A DNA stretch of 64,000 bases from Poritiphilus flavus (GTDB lineage Bacteria > Bacteroidota > Bacteroidia > Flavobacteriales > Flavobacteriaceae). Numbering within the stretch: position 1 is the first letter of the stretch; every line of letters begins with the position of its first letter. Location: the NCBI RefSeq assembly GCF_009901585.1, contig NZ_WXYO01000001.1, forward strand, positions 124,001 to 188,000, read 5' to 3'. This document shows positions 60,983 to 64,000 of this stretch, piece after piece. Both the position numbers and the translations under genes were made by a program. The notes below the pieces were generated by a model that was not told where the DNA came from, did no database searches, and saw nothing but the letters and a program-made list of their open reading frames with translations.

Positions 60983-61513
60983 CTAAGACCCGAGGTAGAG
61001 TGCAACCAAACCTTCAGGGGTGGTCACAAAAATAGTTTTGTTTTCCCGGTCTACACGGGTGATAATGTCATCATTAATAGGGATCAGCAATTGTTTGCCG
61101 TCCTTTTCAACTTCAAACAAGGCCTGTGAAGCACTATCATTGACACTTTTAATCACTCCAATATTTCCATGAACGGAATCCTGAAGCGAAAAACCGATTA
61201 CCTCGTGGTAGTAAAACTTATTGCCGGTTAATTTGGGAAGAAGCTGAAGTGGCAGGTACAATTCCGCACCCATGATCTGGTCTGCGGCTTCTTCGGTGGA
61301 GACATCCTCAAATTGAATGCGTAACAAACTGGATTTGTGCAACCTGCTATTTACAATAAAAAATGGAACCAGGCTGTTTCCTAATGAAACAAAAACTGAT
61401 TCCATTTTCTCGTATATCTCGGGATCGTCTGTATCCAGTTTAACCAGTACTTCTCCCTTATAGCTGTATTTTGAAACGATCTTGCCCAGGTAGAAACATT
61501 CCTCCTTCTGCAT
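60983..61513 (-). CDS. rimM: Ribosome maturation factor RimM
   Basis: This 176-residue protein has an N-terminal RimM domain (MQKEECFYLGKIVSKYSYKGEV) and a C-terminal PRC-barrel (FYYHEVIGFSLQDSVHGNIG), ending in DDIITRVDRENKTIFVTTPEGLV. RimM helps mature the 30S subunit, and its gene lies directly downstream of rpsP, as in many bacteria. The gap between rpsP and rimM is 17 bases. Length is normal. Confidence 0.95.
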   Translation of the reverse strand: MQKEECFYLGKIVSKYSYKGEVLVKLDTDDPEIYEKMESVFVSLGNSLVPFFIVNSRLHKSSLLRIQFEDVSTEEAADQIMGAELYLPLQLLPKLTGNKFYYHEVIGFSLQDSVHGNIGVIKSVNDSASQALFEVEKDGKQLLIPINDDIITRVDRENKTIFVTTPEGLVALYLGS

Positions 61514-61530
61514 ATCGATCGCTTATAGGC

Positions 61531-62277
61531 TTATTCCTCTTCGCTGGATGCTTTGGCTTCCTCCTCAGTATCCGCCTCTGCAGCTGCTTCTTCAGCAACT
61601 TCTGCTGCTGGTGCTTCTTCAGCTGCTGCTTCTGCTGGAGCTTCCTCGGCGGCAGGTGCCTCCTCTACCGGAGCTTCTTCAGCTACCTCTGCTGCAGGAG
61701 CTTCTTCTACTGCAGCCTCTGCAGCCACTTCTTCAGTCGCTACAGCCTCCTCTACGGCTTCTGTTGCCTCTTCGGTCGCTGCGGCTACTTCTTCAGTTCC
61801 TTCAGCTTCTGCGGTTTCAGCTGCTTCGGCTTCTGCTGCTGCCAGGGCTCTTTTTTCATTGACCTCTTTCTCAGCCTCCAGAGCTTTTGCTTTCGCTTCC
61901 GCTTTGGCTTTTGCCAGACCTTCTGTCTTTTTGGCAACGGTCTTTTCTTTTTCTTCTAACCAGGCCTTGAATTTTTCTTCAACCTGCTCTTCGGTCAGAG
62001 CGCCTTTTCTAACTCCGCCTAACAGGTGGTGCTTAAGAAGTACTCCCTTGTAAGATAGGATCCTACGTGCAGTATCTGAAGGTTGAGCCCCGTTCTGTAA
62101 CCACTTTACGGAGTTATCAACATTAATTTCAATGGTGGCTGGATTGGTGTTTGGGTTGTAAATTCCTAGTTTTTCAAGGAATTTTCCATCTCTCTTTGCG
62201 CGGGAGTCCGCTGCTACTACCCAATAAAACGGTTTACCTTTTTTACCGTGTCTCTGTAATCTTATTCTAACTGGCAT
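61531..62277 (-). CDS. rpsP: 30S ribosomal protein S16 with a long acidic, alanine-rich tail
   Basis: The first ~80 residues are a normal S16 ([20 protein letters not shown] ... [20 protein letters not shown]). Residues about 105-248 form a low-complexity extension rich in Ala, Glu and Pro (repeats such as [20 protein letters not shown]), with a lysine-rich segment first ([16 protein letters not shown]). Standard S16 is about 80-90 residues, while Bacteroidota versions are often longer. The tail is unusually long and probably unstructured. The gene has a promoter upstream and forms an operon with rimM. Confidence 0.93.
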   Translation of the reverse strand: MPVRIRLQRHGKKGKPFYWVVAADSRAKRDGKFLEKLGIYNPNTNPATIEINVDNSVKWLQNGAQPSDTARRILSYKGVLLKHHLLGGVRKGALTEEQVEEKFKAWLEEKEKTVAKKTEGLAKAKAEAKAKALEAEKEVNEKRALAAAEAEAAETAEAEGTEEVAAATEEATEAVEEAVATEEVAAEAAVEEAPAAEVAEEAPVEEAPAAEEAPAEAAAEEAPAAEVAEEAAAEADTEEEAKASSEEE

Positions 62278-62341
62278 ATCACATTAATTTTGTAGGGTGC
62301 CCGACCCTCGGTTATTAATACTTTTCCCTTAAAAAGGGCTG

Positions 62342-62371
62342 CAAATATACCGCTATTTCTATAAATACCAA
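62342..62371 (-). promoter_or_regulatory. Promoter of the rpsP-rimM operon
   Basis: On the minus strand TATATTTG (62349-62342) is a full -7 match to TAnnTTTG. TTG (62371-62369) lies 19 bases upstream, which fits the -33 element. The box is about 65 bases before the rpsP ATG at 62277. Confidence 0.65.
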
Positions 62372-62550
62372 TACAATAAAGAAAATAATCGCACTTTTAA
62401 TAGCGCGTTGATAAATCCTGATAACTCCACTTTTGAAGACTGGTCCATTTCCATATTTTTATAGCCTGGAACATGCTGGTGAAAAATGTGGATATTAGAT
62501 TCTTCGGCAGGCAGAACTCAAAACTAAACTTTCGCAATTAAAGACTTTTT

Positions 62551-64000
62551 ATGTATCTGATATTCGATACGGAAACTACAGGACTTCCCAAACGATGGGA
62601 CGCACCTATCAGTGATACGGACAACTGGCCCAGATGTATACAGATCGCCTGGCAACTGCATGACGAGCTTGGGAATCTTCTGGACCACCAGGATTACCTG
62701 GTAAAGCCGGAGGGCTTCAATATTCCGTACGACGCTGAAAAGATACACGGGATCTCCACTGAACTAGCGGAAGAACAAGGCATTCCACTTGAAACTGCCC
62801 TGGAACGGTTTCAGGAAGCCCTGGATCAAAGTCAGTTTATCGTCGGGCAGAACGTAGGCTTTGATGTCAACATTATGGGTGCTGAGTTCTTCAGGCTTGG
62901 GATCGAAAACCAGCTGCAGGAACTTCCCGTTCTGGATACCTGCACAGAGGAAACTGCCCTGCTTTGTAAGATCCCGGGAGGCAGAGGGGGAAAGTTTAAG
63001 CTACCTACCCTGACCGAACTTCACGAATACCTTTTTGAGGAGCCTTTTGCAGAGGCCCATAATGCTTCGGCGGATGTAGAGGCTACCACCCGCTGTTTCC
63101 TGGAATTATTGAGAAGAAAGGAATTCAGTCTGGAACAGTTGAAGGCTTCAACCGACTATTTTGAGCGTTTTACTGATGCCAATCCGGGGACGATCGCTCC
63201 GGTTGGACTGAAACACATCAACCTTAAAGAGGCTTCCAGAAAGATTGCCGAAAAGCTGGAGCAGCAGACCACAACGGTCATCTCTTCGGACGAGATCAAC
63301 GCCAATGTGGCATCCCTTAAGGACGCTCCTTTTGCGCATTTGCACAACCACTCCCAGTTTTCCGTATTGCAATCTACGATTCGAATCAAGGATTTGGTGC
63401 AGGCCGCAGCTGATCACGGTATGCCGGCCGTAGCCCTGACGGACCACGCCAATATGATGGGCGCTTTTCACTTTGTACGAGAAGTTAAGGCTCATAATGC
63501 CAAAGTAAAGGAGCAAAAAGAGACCACCGAGGAAGGCGAAGAGCAAACTGAACTACGGGAAATAAAGCCTATTCTGGGTTGTGAGTTCTTTGTCTGTGAA
63601 GATCATGCGAATAAAAACGTCAAAGATTACGGCCACCAGATCGTGATGCTGGCCAAAAACAAAAACGGTTACCACAACCTGGCCAAGATGTCCTCCCTGG
63701 CCTATACGGACGGCTTTTACTATGTGCCGAGGATTGACAAGCAGATCGTGGAGCAATTCAAGGACGACATTATTGTGCTCAGCGGGAATCTCTACGGAGA
63801 GGTTCCTTATAAGATATTGAACCAGGGTGAACGGCAGGCAGAGGAGGCCCTTTTGTGGTGGAAAGAGATCTTTAAGGACGATTTCTATATAGAAGTCATG
63901 CGGCACGGACAGGAAGACGAAGACCGGGCCAACCTGGGATTGATTGCCATGGCTAAAAAGCACGGTGTAAAACTGGTAGCCACCAATAACTCTTACTACT
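62551..64000 (+). CDS. dnaE: DNA polymerase III alpha subunit with N-terminal exonuclease (partial)
   Basis: The reading frame starts at ATG 62551 and runs off the right edge, so only the first ~483 residues are visible. The first ~190 residues form a DnaQ-type DEDDh exonuclease (IFDTETTGLP, QNVGFDVNIMG, HNASADVEATTR). After a linker comes the PHP domain of DnaE with HLHNHSQFSVLQS (about residue 268), ALTDHANMMGAFHFV and GCEFFV. In Bacteroidota DnaE carries a fused exonuclease, so this architecture is expected. It copies the chromosome with proofreading. It is divergent from rpsP. I see no clear -7 box in front. Confidence 0.92.
   Translation, partial: MYLIFDTETTGLPKRWDAPISDTDNWPRCIQIAWQLHDELGNLLDHQDYLVKPEGFNIPYDAEKIHGISTELAEEQGIPLETALERFQEALDQSQFIVGQNVGFDVNIMGAEFFRLGIENQLQELPVLDTCTEETALLCKIPGGRGGKFKLPTLTELHEYLFEEPFAEAHNASADVEATTRCFLELLRRKEFSLEQLKASTDYFERFTDANPGTIAPVGLKHINLKEASRKIAEKLEQQTTTVISSDEINANVASLKDAPFAHLHNHSQFSVLQSTIRIKDLVQAAADHGMPAVALTDHANMMGAFHFVREVKAHNAKVKEQKETTEEGEEQTELREIKPILGCEFFVCEDHANKNVKDYGHQIVMLAKNKNGYHNLAKMSSLAYTDGFYYVPRIDKQIVEQFKDDIIVLSGNLYGEVPYKILNQGERQAEEALLWWKEIFKDDFYIEVMRHGQEDEDRANLGLIAMAKKHGVKLVATNNSYY

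Noticed and set aside
61553-62053. A 166-residue Ala/Ser-rich reading frame on the plus strand opposite rpsP
   Set aside because: It is the mirror of the Ala/Glu repeat tail of S16. The low-complexity composition follows from the GC-rich codons, and rpsP itself is certain.

Overview
The window looks like a chromosomal segment of a marine Flavobacteriaceae-type bacterium (Bacteroidota). The evidence is a SusC/SusD pair, TAnnTTTG-type promoter boxes, a fused CcoN-CcoO cbb3 oxidase subunit, a DnaE polymerase with a proofreading exonuclease fused at its N terminus, a Sec-type (clade II) nitrous oxide reductase, and many lipoproteins and twin-arginine exported enzymes. I see no rRNA, tRNA, CRISPR array, transposase or phage gene.

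Region by region. (1) 68-14140 is a carbohydrate-uptake locus on the minus strand: a LacI-type regulator, SusC, SusD, a terminator, a giant FG-GAP/VCBS lipoprotein, a DUF5107-TPR protein and a type II NADH dehydrogenase. Two perfect CG-centred palindromes lie between the regulator and susC and are good operator candidates. (2) 14285-26427 on the plus strand is the cbb3 oxidase locus: copper P-type ATPase, CcoS, CcoNO, CcoQ, CcoP, CcoG, CcoH and a TauE-like protein. It runs without a real gap into acetyl-CoA hydrolase, deoC, deoD and a truncated haemoglobin. (3) 26424-35268 on the minus strand is an eleven-gene nitrous oxide reductase (nos) locus that meets the cbb3 unit tail to tail with a 4-base overlap. 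It holds two NosL proteins, one fused to a predicted outer-membrane barrel, plus small uncharacterised genes. (4) 35394-35828 is an Fe-S-type Rrf2 regulator divergent from nos. (5) 35890-45093 holds exported sugar-modifying enzymes, a sodium symporter and, between them, an anaerobic hemN-universal stress protein operon. (6) 45376-50177 holds a sugar nucleotidyltransferase/kinase pair, a trehalase and a glutaryl-CoA dehydrogenase. (7) 50216-60874 carries a set of Planctomycetes/Verrucomicrobia-style genes (PVC haem dehydrogenase, DUF1549/1553, DUF1501, DUF2231-cytochrome, sulfatase) followed by trmN6. (8) 60983-64000 has rimM, rpsP with a very long acidic tail, and the start of dnaE.

The most notable signal is a shared control element. 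A Crp/Fnr-like half-palindrome TGAYnnnnRTCA occurs upstream of the copper ATPase, the cbb3 operon, the nos operon and hemN. In all four cases it lies exactly 23 bases before a TAnnTTTG-like -7 box, which puts the site near -41.5. This suggests one activator switching high-affinity oxygen respiration, N2O respiration and anaerobic haem synthesis together. It also fixes two start codons (ccoI and the nos cytochrome), because longer reading-frame starts fall inside the promoter.
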